A stretch of DNA of 64,000 nucleotides, taken from assembly GCF_045788535.1 (NCBI RefSeq), contig NZ_CP074074.1, positions 2,728,001-2,792,000 of the forward strand, read 5' to 3'. The notes beneath the pieces were generated by a model, which saw only the letters and a program-made list of their open reading frames with translations, ran no database searches and had not been told where the DNA came from. Below are positions 9,857 through 18,828 of this stretch, one piece after another; position 1 is the stretch's first letter, and every line of letters starts with the position of its first letter. The position numbers were made by a program, and so were the translations under genes. Source of the stretch: Allotamlana fucoidanivorans (GTDB lineage Bacteria > Bacteroidota > Bacteroidia > Flavobacteriales > Flavobacteriaceae).

Positions 9857-11257
9857 ATGATAAAAATGAAACTATTAAAATCTATTGCATTATGTTTTCT
9901 TACTGTTTTCAATATGGGGAACATTTACTCTTGTAAAGAAAAGAATGATCCAGTTCCTTGGGTGAATTTAATTAATGAAGACAATCTGGATGGTTGGACC
10001 ATTTTAGGCGGTAAAGCATCTTATGAAGTTGTTAACGGTGTTATTACAGGAACCACTGCCGCCGATACTCCTAATACATTTTTAACCACCAATAAACGTT
10101 ACGATGATTTTATTCTTGAGATAGCCTTTAAAGTAGACCCTGTGATGAATTCGGGTATTCAAATAAGAAGTAATAGCTTGCCATATTATCAAAATGGAAG
10201 AGTGCATGGGTATCAAATTGAAATAGATCCTTCAAAACGTGCCTGGAGCGGTGGTATTTATGATGAAGGCAGACGCAAATGGTTAAATCCTTTAGAAAAC
10301 AACACTAGTGCACAGGCTGCATTTAAACAAAATGAATGGAATCACTATCGTGTTGAGGCTATTGGTGATACTATTAAAACTTGGATAAATAATGTGCCAG
10401 CAGCTTATTTGATTGATGATAAAACAGCAAGTGGATTTATAGGCTTACAAGTGCATTCCATTGGCAAAAATAAAGAAAGACTTGGTAAAACAGTGATGTG
10501 GAAAGAGGCTAAAATCTTAACAGAAAATGTATCAAAATATTCTAGAAAATCACCGTTAGAACCTGTGGTAACTAAAAACAAGTTAACTTTTCAAGAAAAA
10601 AAGGAGGGTTGGCAAATGCTTTGGGATGGTAAAACAACCAGTGGGTGGCGTGGTGCTAAATTAGACAAGTTCCCAGAGGAAGGTTGGTCCATTATAAATG
10701 GAGAGCTAATCGTAGCAGAAACTGGTGGCGCAGAATCAACAGCTGGCGGAGATATTGTAACAACGCAAGAATATAGTAATTTTGAACTACAAGTTGATTT
10801 TAAGCTAACACCAGGAGCAAATAGTGGTATAAAATATTATGTAGACACAGAACTTAATAAGGGGCCTGGGTCTTCAATTGGCTTAGAGTATCAAATTTTG
10901 GATGATGACTTGCATGAAGATGCTAAATTAGGATCTCACGAAGGGAGCAGAACTGTATGTTCACTATATGATTTGATAAAGGCCGATCCAAGTAAACCTG
11001 TAAATCCTGTTGGTGAGTGGAATACGGCTTATATAAAGTCTATCAATAATCATGTTGAACACTGGATAAATGGAGTTAAGGTTTTAGAATATGAAAGAGG
11101 AAGTGAAGCATTTTTAACATTAGTTTCAGAAAGTAAGTATGCAAAATGGCCTAAATTTGGAGTTTTAGAAAAAGGCCAAATTTTATTGCAGGATCACGGT
11201 GATCAAGTGTTTTTCAGAAATATAAAAATTCGTGTTCCAAAAAATAAAAAGAAATAA
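9857..11257 (+). CDS. Lipoprotein with two DUF1080 (3-keto-disaccharide hydrolase-like) domains
   Basis: 466 residues. The signal with lipobox-like end (NIYSCKEKND) predicts a lipoprotein. Two DUF1080 (PF06439) jelly-roll domains follow: about 35-215 (WVNLINEDNLDGWTILGG, then MNSGIQIRSNSLP) and about 248-462 (GWQMLWDGKTTSGWRG, then GANSGIKYYVD, and LEYQILDDD). DUF1080 proteins have been linked to hydrolysis of 3-keto-glycosides made by Gfo/Idh/MocA oxidoreductases. Two exported members of that family follow immediately, at 2 and 3 bp spacing. An ATG at 9866 is an alternative start. The domain call is firm; the 3-keto chemistry and its substrate here are inference. Confidence 0.82.
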   Translation: MIKMKLLKSIALCFLTVFNMGNIYSCKEKNDPVPWVNLINEDNLDGWTILGGKASYEVVNGVITGTTAADTPNTFLTTNKRYDDFILEIAFKVDPVMNSGIQIRSNSLPYYQNGRVHGYQIEIDPSKRAWSGGIYDEGRRKWLNPLENNTSAQAAFKQNEWNHYRVEAIGDTIKTWINNVPAAYLIDDKTASGFIGLQVHSIGKNKERLGKTVMWKEAKILTENVSKYSRKSPLEPVVTKNKLTFQEKKEGWQMLWDGKTTSGWRGAKLDKFPEEGWSIINGELIVAETGGAESTAGGDIVTTQEYSNFELQVDFKLTPGANSGIKYYVDTELNKGPGSSIGLEYQILDDDLHEDAKLGSHEGSRTVCSLYDLIKADPSKPVNPVGEWNTAYIKSINNHVEHWINGVKVLEYERGSEAFLTLVSESKYAKWPKFGVLEKGQILLQDHGDQVFFRNIKIRVPKNKKK

Positions 11258-11259
11258 AG

Positions 11260-12603
11260 ATGGCAAATAAAAGAAGAGATTTTTTAAAGAAAACTACGCT
11301 GGCTACTGCAGGAATCACTTTAAGTAGTGGAATCAACGCTATGTCTGCACAAAGTTATAATAATATCATAGGAGCAAATGATAGAATTAATGTAGCTATT
11401 CAAGGCTTAGGACGACGATACGGTGCATTTATCAATGGTATAGTTGCAAAAGACAATAACGCGCGTTTGTTGTATTTGTGTGATGTGATGCAAAGTCAAA
11501 TGCATAAAGCAGCCGAAAAAGTTGGAAAAAAAATAAGCTATAAGCCAAAACTTGAAGAGGATATCAAAAAGATTCTGGATGATAAGAATGTTGATGCTGT
11601 TTTTATGGCTACTCCAGATCACTGGCACACCCCTGGGGCCATTATGGCCATGCAAGCAGGAAAGCATGTGTATTTAGAAAAACCATGCAGTCACAACGCC
11701 TGGGAAAACCAATTGGTGGTTACAGCGCAAAAGAAGTACAATAAAGTGGTTCAAATGGGTAACCAACAACGCTCCTCACCGCAAAGTATTAAAATCATCA
11801 AAGATATTCATGACGGTATACTTGGTGATGCATATAAAGCCATTGGGTTTTACGCGAATGGCAGGCCAAAGGTTCCAAATCCAGTGAAGGCTGACCCACC
11901 GCAAGGTTTAAACTGGGACTTATTCCAAGGGCCGTCACCAAGAAAAGACTATACTCATGATACATGGAATTATAACTGGCACTGGTATGGTTGGGATTTT
12001 GGTACTGCAGAAATGGGGAATAATGCTACACATGAATTAGATATTGCACGCTGGGCATTAGATGTAAATTATCCTAAATATGTAGATGTTTTAGCCGGAA
12101 AGAATCATTTTAAAGATGATGGTTGGGAAATGTATGACGACATGTTGGCCACCTATACATTTGGTAATGGTAAAATCATTCAATGGGATGGAGTAAGCAG
12201 AAATGCTTACAAAAAATATGGAAGAGGAAGAGGAACGCTAATAATGGGAACAGAAGGTTCTGTAATGATTGATCGTGACGGCTTTGAGCGTTTTGATAGA
12301 AAAGGAAAACTTGTTGAGGAGATGAAGTCGGGTAAAGCAGAAGGCGGTGTAGCCTTAGGCGGTGGCGGTGATTTGTCAACACGTCATACGGTGAACTTCT
12401 TGAACGGAATTAGAGGTAAAGAAGAATTGACTTCTCCAATTGAAATTGGAGCAAAATCACAAATGCTTACACATTATGCAAATATTGCGTATAGAATAGA
12501 TAAAGGATTTGACGTAGATGAGAATTCAGGTACAATATTTGATAGAGAAGCTATGGCACTATGGAAAAGAACATACGAACCTGGTTGGGAACCTAAATTA
12601 TAA
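11260..12603 (+). CDS. Tat-exported Gfo/Idh/MocA oxidoreductase
   Basis: A 447-residue NAD(P)-dependent sugar oxidoreductase. A twin-arginine signal (KRRDFLKKTTLATAGITLSS) predicts folded export with cofactor. The Rossmann fold begins at about residue 45 (INVAIQGLGRRYGAF, a variant of GxGxxG). The dinucleotide/substrate motif YLEKPCSH has Glu140-Lys141-Pro142. The C-terminal alpha/beta domain contains the GTAEMGNNATHELDIARWAL stretch, with His and Asp at expected catalytic positions. It is translationally coupled to the DUF1080 gene (2 bp gap) and the next oxidoreductase (3 bp gap). Family is certain. Oxidation of a glycoside hydroxyl at C3 is a plausible role by analogy with DUF1080 neighbours elsewhere. 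Confidence 0.88.
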   Translation: MANKRRDFLKKTTLATAGITLSSGINAMSAQSYNNIIGANDRINVAIQGLGRRYGAFINGIVAKDNNARLLYLCDVMQSQMHKAAEKVGKKISYKPKLEEDIKKILDDKNVDAVFMATPDHWHTPGAIMAMQAGKHVYLEKPCSHNAWENQLVVTAQKKYNKVVQMGNQQRSSPQSIKIIKDIHDGILGDAYKAIGFYANGRPKVPNPVKADPPQGLNWDLFQGPSPRKDYTHDTWNYNWHWYGWDFGTAEMGNNATHELDIARWALDVNYPKYVDVLAGKNHFKDDGWEMYDDMLATYTFGNGKIIQWDGVSRNAYKKYGRGRGTLIMGTEGSVMIDRDGFERFDRKGKLVEEMKSGKAEGGVALGGGGDLSTRHTVNFLNGIRGKEELTSPIEIGAKSQMLTHYANIAYRIDKGFDVDENSGTIFDREAMALWKRTYEPGWEPKL

Positions 12604-12606
12604 AAA

Positions 12607-13791
12607 TTGAAAAGACGCGTATTTATTAAAAAAACAGGAATGGCCTCTGCGGCGTTAGCAAGTTCATCATTGCTATACGGAAATGTATTATCTAAATTCA
12701 ATAGTAGTAACACCTTAAATATTGGTGTTATTGGTACCGGTGATAGAGGAGGAGGATTAACGTCCATAATTAATTCAATTGACAATATTAATGTTATTGC
12801 CTCTTGTGATATTTTGCCTTTTCGGTTGGAGCAGGGGTTGGCAAAAGCCAAAACAACTCCAGTTGGTTACAATGATTACAGAAAGTTATTAGATAATAAG
12901 GATATTGACGCTGTTATAATAGCTACGCCATTTAGTACCCACTCCAAAATAGCCATTGATGCATTAGATGCTGGGAAACATGTATATTGTGAAAAAACCT
13001 TAGCTAAAGGCTACGATGGGATTAATAATTTGTTGAATAAGGCAAATGCATCTTCGCAAATAGTTCAAACTGGACATCAATACCACAGCTCAAGATTGTA
13101 TACACATGTAGTTGAGTTAATTAAACAAGGCAAAGTAGGTAAGATTAGTGCCTTTGAATGTCAATGGAACAGACATGGTAATTGGAGAAGACCTGTGCCT
13201 CAACCTGAATATGAACGTGCCGTAAATTGGAGAATGTATCGGGAGTTCTCAGGAGGATTAACGGCTGAATTATGTTCACATCAAATTGACTTTACCAATT
13301 GGGTACTTGATGAAGTGCCTGAAAAAGTAATGGGCGTTGGCGGAGTTGACTATTGGAAAGACGGCAGAGAAACATTTGATAATGTACATCTTACTTACCG
13401 CTATGCCAGTGGTGTTACAGCTAAATTTACCTGTTTAACTAGTAATGCAAAAGACGGTTATGAAATTAAGGTAATTGGAGATAAAGGAACCATCATTATT
13501 GATACAAAGAACGCCTGGTTTTTTCCTGAAGGAGAAAAACGTGAGGTAATGGGTGATGTTGATGGTGTAAGTGGAGCTACTGCGCAATACAATCCAAAAA
13601 AAGGATATCCAATTAACGTTGAGCATCTTAATCCAAGTAAACAAGCTTTGTTAGATTTCAGACAGGCCATTGTAGATAACAAACAACCCTTGTCAAACGT
13701 AATATCGGGAGCAAAAGCGGCCTTTTGCGTACAAATGGGAATTGACGCCATGGTCAATAATGAAATTGTAAAATGGAATCAAACCATTTAA
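12607..13791 (+). CDS. Second Tat-exported Gfo/Idh/MocA oxidoreductase (TTG start)
   Basis: 394 residues beginning at a TTG codon, chosen because it gives an intact twin-arginine signal (MKRRVFIKKTGMASAALASS) and sits 3 bp after the previous stop. The Rossmann motif is IGVIGTGDRGGG at about residue 38. The usual EKP motif reads Glu129-Lys130-Thr131, a substitution worth noting. The C-terminal domain has GGLTAELCSHQIDFTNWVLDE, matching the catalytic His/Asp region of the family. It is paired with the previous oxidoreductase, perhaps as forward and back reactions or for different substrates. Reaction not known from sequence. Confidence 0.86.
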   Translation: MKRRVFIKKTGMASAALASSSLLYGNVLSKFNSSNTLNIGVIGTGDRGGGLTSIINSIDNINVIASCDILPFRLEQGLAKAKTTPVGYNDYRKLLDNKDIDAVIIATPFSTHSKIAIDALDAGKHVYCEKTLAKGYDGINNLLNKANASSQIVQTGHQYHSSRLYTHVVELIKQGKVGKISAFECQWNRHGNWRRPVPQPEYERAVNWRMYREFSGGLTAELCSHQIDFTNWVLDEVPEKVMGVGGVDYWKDGRETFDNVHLTYRYASGVTAKFTCLTSNAKDGYEIKVIGDKGTIIIDTKNAWFFPEGEKREVMGDVDGVSGATAQYNPKKGYPINVEHLNPSKQALLDFRQAIVDNKQPLSNVISGAKAAFCVQMGIDAMVNNEIVKWNQTI

Positions 13792-13918
13792 TGTGGTACT
13801 TTATAGTTAAAAAATAGCATGTTTTTCTTTTGGTTAAAACCTTTCTGTTGTATTGCAGTTAACAGGTTGTTGTTTAGTCAAAAAACTATCGCTAGTCAAT
13901 AATGATTATTTATATTCC

Positions 13919-13949
13919 AAAGCAGCTAATTATGTTAGCTGCTTTTTTT
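13919..13949 (+). terminator. Rho-independent terminator after the oxidoreductase operon
   Basis: A perfect stem AGCAGCTAA / TTAGCTGCT (13921-13929 and 13935-13943), extended by two A-T pairs, with a 5-nt loop and followed by seven T. It lies about 130 bp after the 13791 stop, and operator copy 2 begins 8 bp after the T-run. Confidence 0.85.
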
Positions 13950-13956
13950 AGTGTTA

Positions 13957-13976
13957 CGGGACAGAGCAGGATACAA
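13957..13976 (+). promoter_or_regulatory. CAGGAY tandem-repeat operator, copy 2
   Basis: Half-sites CGGGACAGAG (13957) and CAGGATACAA (13967), 10-bp period, followed 12 nt later by TAAATTTT. It is 86 bp upstream of the sulfatase-GH78 fusion gene. Confidence 0.65.
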
Positions 13977-14061
13977 TTTAGAGTATTAAATTTTATTTTT
14001 AACCACTATGGAGGTGTGACAAATATTTTCTTAACTAAAAAATATAAAATCAAAAACTAAA

Positions 14062-17000
14062 ATGCTTAAAAACAGTTTTTTATTAGTGCTATTAACTGCT
14101 GTATACAGTTTGAATGTTATTCAGGCGCAGCAAGGAAGTAATTCAGAAAAACCCAATATCATTTTTATTTTAACTGATGATCAACGGTTTGATGCCATAG
14201 GTTATGCGGGAAATAAATTTGTACAAACTCCAGAGATGGATAATTTGGCCAATGCAGGAACCTATTTCCATAATGCTATTGTAACAACGCCAATTTGTGC
14301 GGCAAGTAGAGCCTCATTGTGGACAGGTTTACATGAACGCGCTCATAATTTTAATTTTCAAACGGGTAATGTTCGCGAGGAATATATGGCACAATCTTAT
14401 CCAACCTTACTTAAAAACAACGGATACTATACAGGTTTTTTTGGAAAATACGGTGTAAGATATGACGGTTTAGATAAGCAATTTGATGAATACGAAGATT
14501 ACGATAGAAACAACCGATACAAAGACAGAAGAGGATATTATTACAAAACAATTGATAATGATACAGTTCATTTAACACGTTATACAGGACAAAAAGCACT
14601 TGATTTTATTGATAAAAATGCAACCAATGATAAACCTTTTTGTTTGTCGCTTAGCTTTAGTGCACCGCATGCCCACGATAGTGCCGTTGAGCAATACTTC
14701 TGGCAAGAAGAAATGAATAGCATGCTTGAGGATGAAACCATTCCTGAACCTAAATTGGCCGACGAAAAATACTTTTTGGCGCAACCAAAGGCAGTACGAG
14801 ATGGGTTTAATAGATTACGCTGGACATGGCGTTATGATACACCTGAGAAATACCAACATAGTTTAAAGGGCTATTTCAGAATGATTGCTGGTGTTGATAA
14901 AGAAATCACAAAAATACGTGAGAAATTAAAAGAAAAAGGATTAGATAAAAATACAGTTATTATTCTTATGGGTGATAATGGGTATTTTTTAGGAGAGCGT
15001 CAAATGGCTGGCAAATGGTTAATGTATGACAACTCTATTCGTGTACCATTAATTGTTTTTGATCCAAGAGTAAACAAGCATCAAGATTTTACAGATATGG
15101 TACTTAATATTGATGTACCTTATACTATTGCTGATATAGCAGGCGTAAAAGCTCCACAGTCTTGGCAGGGTAAAAGTTTACTGCCAATTACAAAGCAAGA
15201 AACCAATTCTATAGATAGAGATACTATTTTGATAGAACACCTTTGGGATTTTAAAAATATTCCGCCAAGTGAAGGGGTGCGTACAGAAGAATGGAAGTAT
15301 TTTAGGTATGTGAATGATAAAACCATCGAAGAGCTTTACAACCTTAAGAAAGATCCGTTAGAGGTTAAGAATTTAATAGGAAAGAAAAAGTACAAAGTTA
15401 TAGCTGATAATCTTCGTGCTAAACTTGAAGAATTAATAAAGAAAAATAGTAACGAATTTAGAGCGGCACCAACCGATTTAACGGTTGAACTTATAAGAGA
15501 ACCAGGTGAAGATGTTGAGATTTTTGATTTAAAGCCTGAATTTGGTTGGACGGTGCCATTAGGCTCTAAATATCAAGGTGCTTATCAAATTTTAGTCGCT
15601 TCAAACAAAAAGAGCATCGATAATAATAATGGTGATATTTGGGATAGCGGAAGAGTGGCCTCAACACAATCTACAAATGTAGAGTATGAAGGCGCTCCAT
15701 TAGAAATTGGAAAAACATATTTTTGGAAGGTTCGAATTTGGGAAGAAGAAAACAGACTTGTTGATTATGCTGAAGCACAACAATTCACAACAGGAAAGAG
15801 TGATTCATATATTATTTCTACTGAGAATAAATTTGAAACATCTAAAATAAAACCTCAAAAATTTGAGAAACGCGATGCCGTGTATTTCATGGATTTTGGT
15901 AAGGCAGCCTTTGCTACCATGGAGTTTACTTATAACGCGAAAACACCACATACGCTTACTGTAAGAGTTGGTGAAATGATTGATGATCAGGGCAATGTGA
16001 ATAGAACACCTCCGGCAAAAAGCAATATTCGGTATCAAGAAATTAAGGTTGATGTAAAACCAGGCCAAACAACATATCAGATTAAAGTTCATGAAGACGA
16101 GCGAAATACAAGAGCTAACAAAGCTGTGCCATTGCCAAAAGGTTTTCCTCCGCTTGTTCCTTTCAGATATGCTGAGTTGGAGGGCGCTCAAGAAACACTT
16201 GCTGCTGATGATTTTACACAATTGGCTTTCCATACCTATTGGGATGAAAATGCAAGTAGTTTTAAAAGTAACAATGATATTTTGAACCAAGTTTGGGATT
16301 TATCCAAATACTCAATAAAAGCGACAACGTTTAACGGATTGTACGTTGATGGTGACAGAGAGCGTATTCCTTATGAGGCAGACGCTTATTTAAATCAATT
16401 GAGTCATTATACCGCTGATAGAGAGTATGCTATGGCCAGACGCACCATTGAATACTTCATGAAAAACCCTACGTGGCCAACAGAGTGGCAACAGCATGTG
16501 CCTTTGTTAATTTATGCAGATTACATGTATACTGGTAACACTGAATTGGTAGAGCGTTATTATGAGTCATTAAAGCATAAATCGCTATATGAATTATCAA
16601 ATGAAGACGGTTTGATTACCTCTACAAAAGTAGACGCTGCATTTATGAAAAAACTTGGTTTTCCTGAAGGCTATAAAAAACCATTAACAGATATTGTGGA
16701 TTGGCCAGGTGCAAATTTTGCAGGTAGTAAAACCAAAGGAGAACGTGACGGATTCGTCTTTAAGCCATACAGTACCGTAATTAATGCCTTCTTTTACGAG
16801 AATATGAAAATTATGGCAGAGTTTGCAAAAATTTTAGGAAAGACGGAAGAAGCATTAGATTTTGAATATAGAGCTATTAAAGCAAAAAAGGCAGTTAATG
16901 AACAAATGTTTGATAAAGAAAGAGGTGTTTATGTAGATGGTATAGGTACAGATCATGCATCTTTACATGCCAATATGATGCCATTAGCCTTTGGATTAGT

Positions 17001-17589
17001 GCCTCAAGAGCATTATCAATCTGTTGTAGATTATGTGAAATCAAGAGGAATGGCCTGTAGTGTTTATGGCGCCCAGTTTTTAATAGACGGTCTTTATAAT
17101 GCAGGAGAGGCTGACTATGCTTTAGAGTTATTAGCGAGCAAAGCAAAAAGAAGTTGGTATAATATGATTAGAGTAGGGTCAACAATTACTTTAGAGGCTT
17201 GGGATTACGATTATAAAGTAAATTTAGATTGGAATCACGCTTGGGGAGCTGTGCCAGCAAATGCAATACCAAGAGGACTATGGGGAATTAAACCTAAAAC
17301 TCCCGGATTTGGTATTGCTACTATAAAGCCTCAAATGAGTAAGTTAAAATCGAGTGAAATTGAAGTGCCTACCGTAAGAGGTCCAATTAAAGCTTCATAT
17401 CAACATAATGGTCCTAGGCTTCAAACCTATCAAATTGAAATACCAGGAAACATGATGGCAGAGTTTAGCTTGAATGGCTTAGATGGTAAAGACCTTATTC
17501 ATAATGGAGAAAAGGTGCCGTCTGCATTTGAATCTATAAGACTCGCTCCAGGAAAACATATCATACAGTTGAAGATTAATTCTTTTTAG
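14062..17589 (+). CDS. S1 sulfatase fused to GH78 alpha-L-rhamnosidase
   Basis: A 1175-residue bifunctional exported enzyme with an N-terminal signal peptide (to about residue 23). Residues 30-460 form an S1 sulfatase: IFILTDDQRFD metal ligands, a formylglycine motif Cys79-Ala-Ala-Ser-Arg83 (the C-x-A-S-R variant), and GDNGYFLGERQMAGKW. From about residue 470 a GH78 rhamnosidase follows: a fibronectin-like domain (GAYQILVASNKKSI, IWDSGRVAS), then the (alpha/alpha)6 domain with the GH78 motif DGDRERIPYEAD at 763-774 and a C-terminal beta-sandwich. The same order of domains is known from the F. agariphila ulvan PUL (an S1_25-GH78 protein). It probably removes sulfate and rhamnose from ulvan oligomers. 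It forms a single-gene unit with its own operator and terminator. Confidence 0.93.
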   Translation: MLKNSFLLVLLTAVYSLNVIQAQQGSNSEKPNIIFILTDDQRFDAIGYAGNKFVQTPEMDNLANAGTYFHNAIVTTPICAASRASLWTGLHERAHNFNFQTGNVREEYMAQSYPTLLKNNGYYTGFFGKYGVRYDGLDKQFDEYEDYDRNNRYKDRRGYYYKTIDNDTVHLTRYTGQKALDFIDKNATNDKPFCLSLSFSAPHAHDSAVEQYFWQEEMNSMLEDETIPEPKLADEKYFLAQPKAVRDGFNRLRWTWRYDTPEKYQHSLKGYFRMIAGVDKEITKIREKLKEKGLDKNTVIILMGDNGYFLGERQMAGKWLMYDNSIRVPLIVFDPRVNKHQDFTDMVLNIDVPYTIADIAGVKAPQSWQGKSLLPITKQETNSIDRDTILIEHLWDFKNIPPSEGVRTEEWKYFRYVNDKTIEELYNLKKDPLEVKNLIGKKKYKVIADNLRAKLEELIKKNSNEFRAAPTDLTVELIREPGEDVEIFDLKPEFGWTVPLGSKYQGAYQILVASNKKSIDNNNGDIWDSGRVASTQSTNVEYEGAPLEIGKTYFWKVRIWEEENRLVDYAEAQQFTTGKSDSYIISTENKFETSKIKPQKFEKRDAVYFMDFGKAAFATMEFTYNAKTPHTLTVRVGEMIDDQGNVNRTPPAKSNIRYQEIKVDVKPGQTTYQIKVHEDERNTRANKAVPLPKGFPPLVPFRYAELEGAQETLAADDFTQLAFHTYWDENASSFKSNNDILNQVWDLSKYSIKATTFNGLYVDGDRERIPYEADAYLNQLSHYTADREYAMARRTIEYFMKNPTWPTEWQQHVPLLIYADYMYTGNTELVERYYESLKHKSLYELSNEDGLITSTKVDAAFMKKLGFPEGYKKPLTDIVDWPGANFAGSKTKGERDGFVFKPYSTVINAFFYENMKIMAEFAKILGKTEEALDFEYRAIKAKKAVNEQMFDKERGVYVDGIGTDHASLHANMMPLAFGLVPQEHYQSVVDYVKSRGMACSVYGAQFLIDGLYNAGEADYALELLASKAKRSWYNMIRVGSTITLEAWDYDYKVNLDWNHAWGAVPANAIPRGLWGIKPKTPGFGIATIKPQMSKLKSSEIEVPTVRGPIKASYQHNGPRLQTYQIEIPGNMMAEFSLNGLDGKDLIHNGEKVPSAFESIRLAPGKHIIQLKINSF

Positions 17590-17592
17590 ACT

Positions 17593-17636
17593 AAAAAAAA
17601 GCCATGTTAATGACTATTATTAATATGGCTTTTTTC
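17593..17636 (+). terminator. Rho-independent terminator after sulfatase-GH78
   Basis: Arms GCCATGTTAAT (17601-17611) and ATTAATATGGC (17619-17629) pair with one wobble. They are flanked by an A-run and a T-run, so the structure could act on both strands. Confidence 0.85.
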
Positions 17637-17774
17637 TTTTATATTAGATGGTAAGAATATAAATCTCTAAAGTTATAGCCCACGTTTAAAAGGCTTTTCT
17701 GTTTTAGAGTGAATGTGCCTATTCAATATATTCAACCAAAAACAAACAGAGGCATAAAAAACAGTGCTTAGTTA

Positions 17775-17806
17775 CCGCACAGTGCAGGACAGGTATCAGG
17801 ACTTCT
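17775..17806 (+). promoter_or_regulatory. CAGGAY tandem-repeat operator, copy 3 (three half-sites)
   Basis: Half-sites CCGCACAGTG (17775) and CAGGACAGGT (17785) with the 10-bp period, then an additional CAGGACTTCT at 17797 (12 bp on). A TATCTTTA element follows at about 17812. The gene starts at 17859. Confidence 0.6.
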
Positions 17807-17858
17807 TAATGTATCTTTAGCAATTCATAGAAGAGTTTTTAACGCTATTGAATAAAGC

Positions 17859-18824
17859 ATGAAACTAATTAATTGGGGTATTATTGGCTGTGGTGATGTT
17901 GCCGAAGTAAAAAGTGGTCCGGCATTTCAAAAAGTAGAAAATTCTGCTTTGACCGCCGTAATGAGACGAAATGAAGAAAAAGTAAAAGATTTTGCCAAAC
18001 GGCATAAAGTACCAAATTATACTACAAGTGCTTCTGAATTAATTAATGATAAAAAGGTGAATGCCGTTTATATTGCAACACCACCTTCTTCACATTTAAA
18101 TTATGCGAAACAGGCTATTAAAGCTGGAAAGAACATATATTTAGAAAAACCCATGGTGCTTAATAGTAAGGAAGCTGACGACCTTTTAGATGCATTGAAC
18201 CGTAGTAATGTAAAAGTTACCGTGGCTCATTATCGTAGAAATTTACCTTTATTCATTAAGGTCAAAGAGTTGTTAGATGCTAATGTAATCGGTAAAGTAT
18301 TTTCAGCAGAAATTGATATTGCACAATCTCAAGACGCCAATATAATTGCCAAAACAGATGAAAATTGGAGATTAAATCCTGAAGTTTCAGGAGGAGGGTA
18401 CTTTCATGATATTGCACCGCACCAAATAGATTTAATGTGTTATTATTTTGGTGAAGTTGCCAAAGTTAAAAAAGGAAACATGTTAGGTAACGCAGCTTCA
18501 AAAGATTTGGTTAAGGGTGAATTGGAATTTAAAAATGGTGTTGACTTTAAAGGAAGTTGGAATTTTAATGCTCCAGAAGATAATGACAAATGTATCATTA
18601 AAGGAGAAAAAGGTACCATTACGTTTTCATTTTACAATGAAGAGATAAGGGTTGAAACTACAGCGAAAAGTGAATTTTTTAAGTTTGAAAATCCAAGGCA
18701 TGTACAGCAGCCTATGATAGAGGAAGTGGTGGGGTATTTTTTGGGAAAAAATCAAAACCCATGTTCTGTTGAAGAGGCCACAGTGGTAACTAAAATTATG
18801 GATATCTTTTGTGGAACAAACTAA
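17859..18824 (+). CDS. Cytoplasmic Gfo/Idh/MocA oxidoreductase
   Basis: 321 residues without any signal sequence, so unlike the two exported relatives at 11260-13791 it should act in the cytoplasm. The Rossmann motif is WGIIGCGDVAEV at residues 5-16. The EKP motif is Glu96-Lys97-Pro98 (YLEKPMVLNS). The C-terminal domain has GGGYFHDIAPHQIDLMCYY with the usual catalytic Asp/His. It probably oxidises or reduces a monosaccharide or derivative released by the GH43/GH3/GH105 enzymes encoded directly downstream (4 bp to the next ATG). The substrate cannot be named. Confidence 0.85.
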   Translation: MKLINWGIIGCGDVAEVKSGPAFQKVENSALTAVMRRNEEKVKDFAKRHKVPNYTTSASELINDKKVNAVYIATPPSSHLNYAKQAIKAGKNIYLEKPMVLNSKEADDLLDALNRSNVKVTVAHYRRNLPLFIKVKELLDANVIGKVFSAEIDIAQSQDANIIAKTDENWRLNPEVSGGGYFHDIAPHQIDLMCYYFGEVAKVKKGNMLGNAASKDLVKGELEFKNGVDFKGSWNFNAPEDNDKCIIKGEKGTITFSFYNEEIRVETTAKSEFFKFENPRHVQQPMIEEVVGYFLGKNQNPCSVEEATVVTKIMDIFCGTN

Positions 18825-18828
18825 ACCT

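Noticed and set aside
15805..16290. 161-codon minus-strand frame inside the sulfatase-GH78 gene
   Set aside because: Shadow of the GH78 coding frame; no signal, domain or start context, composition typical of antisense frames.
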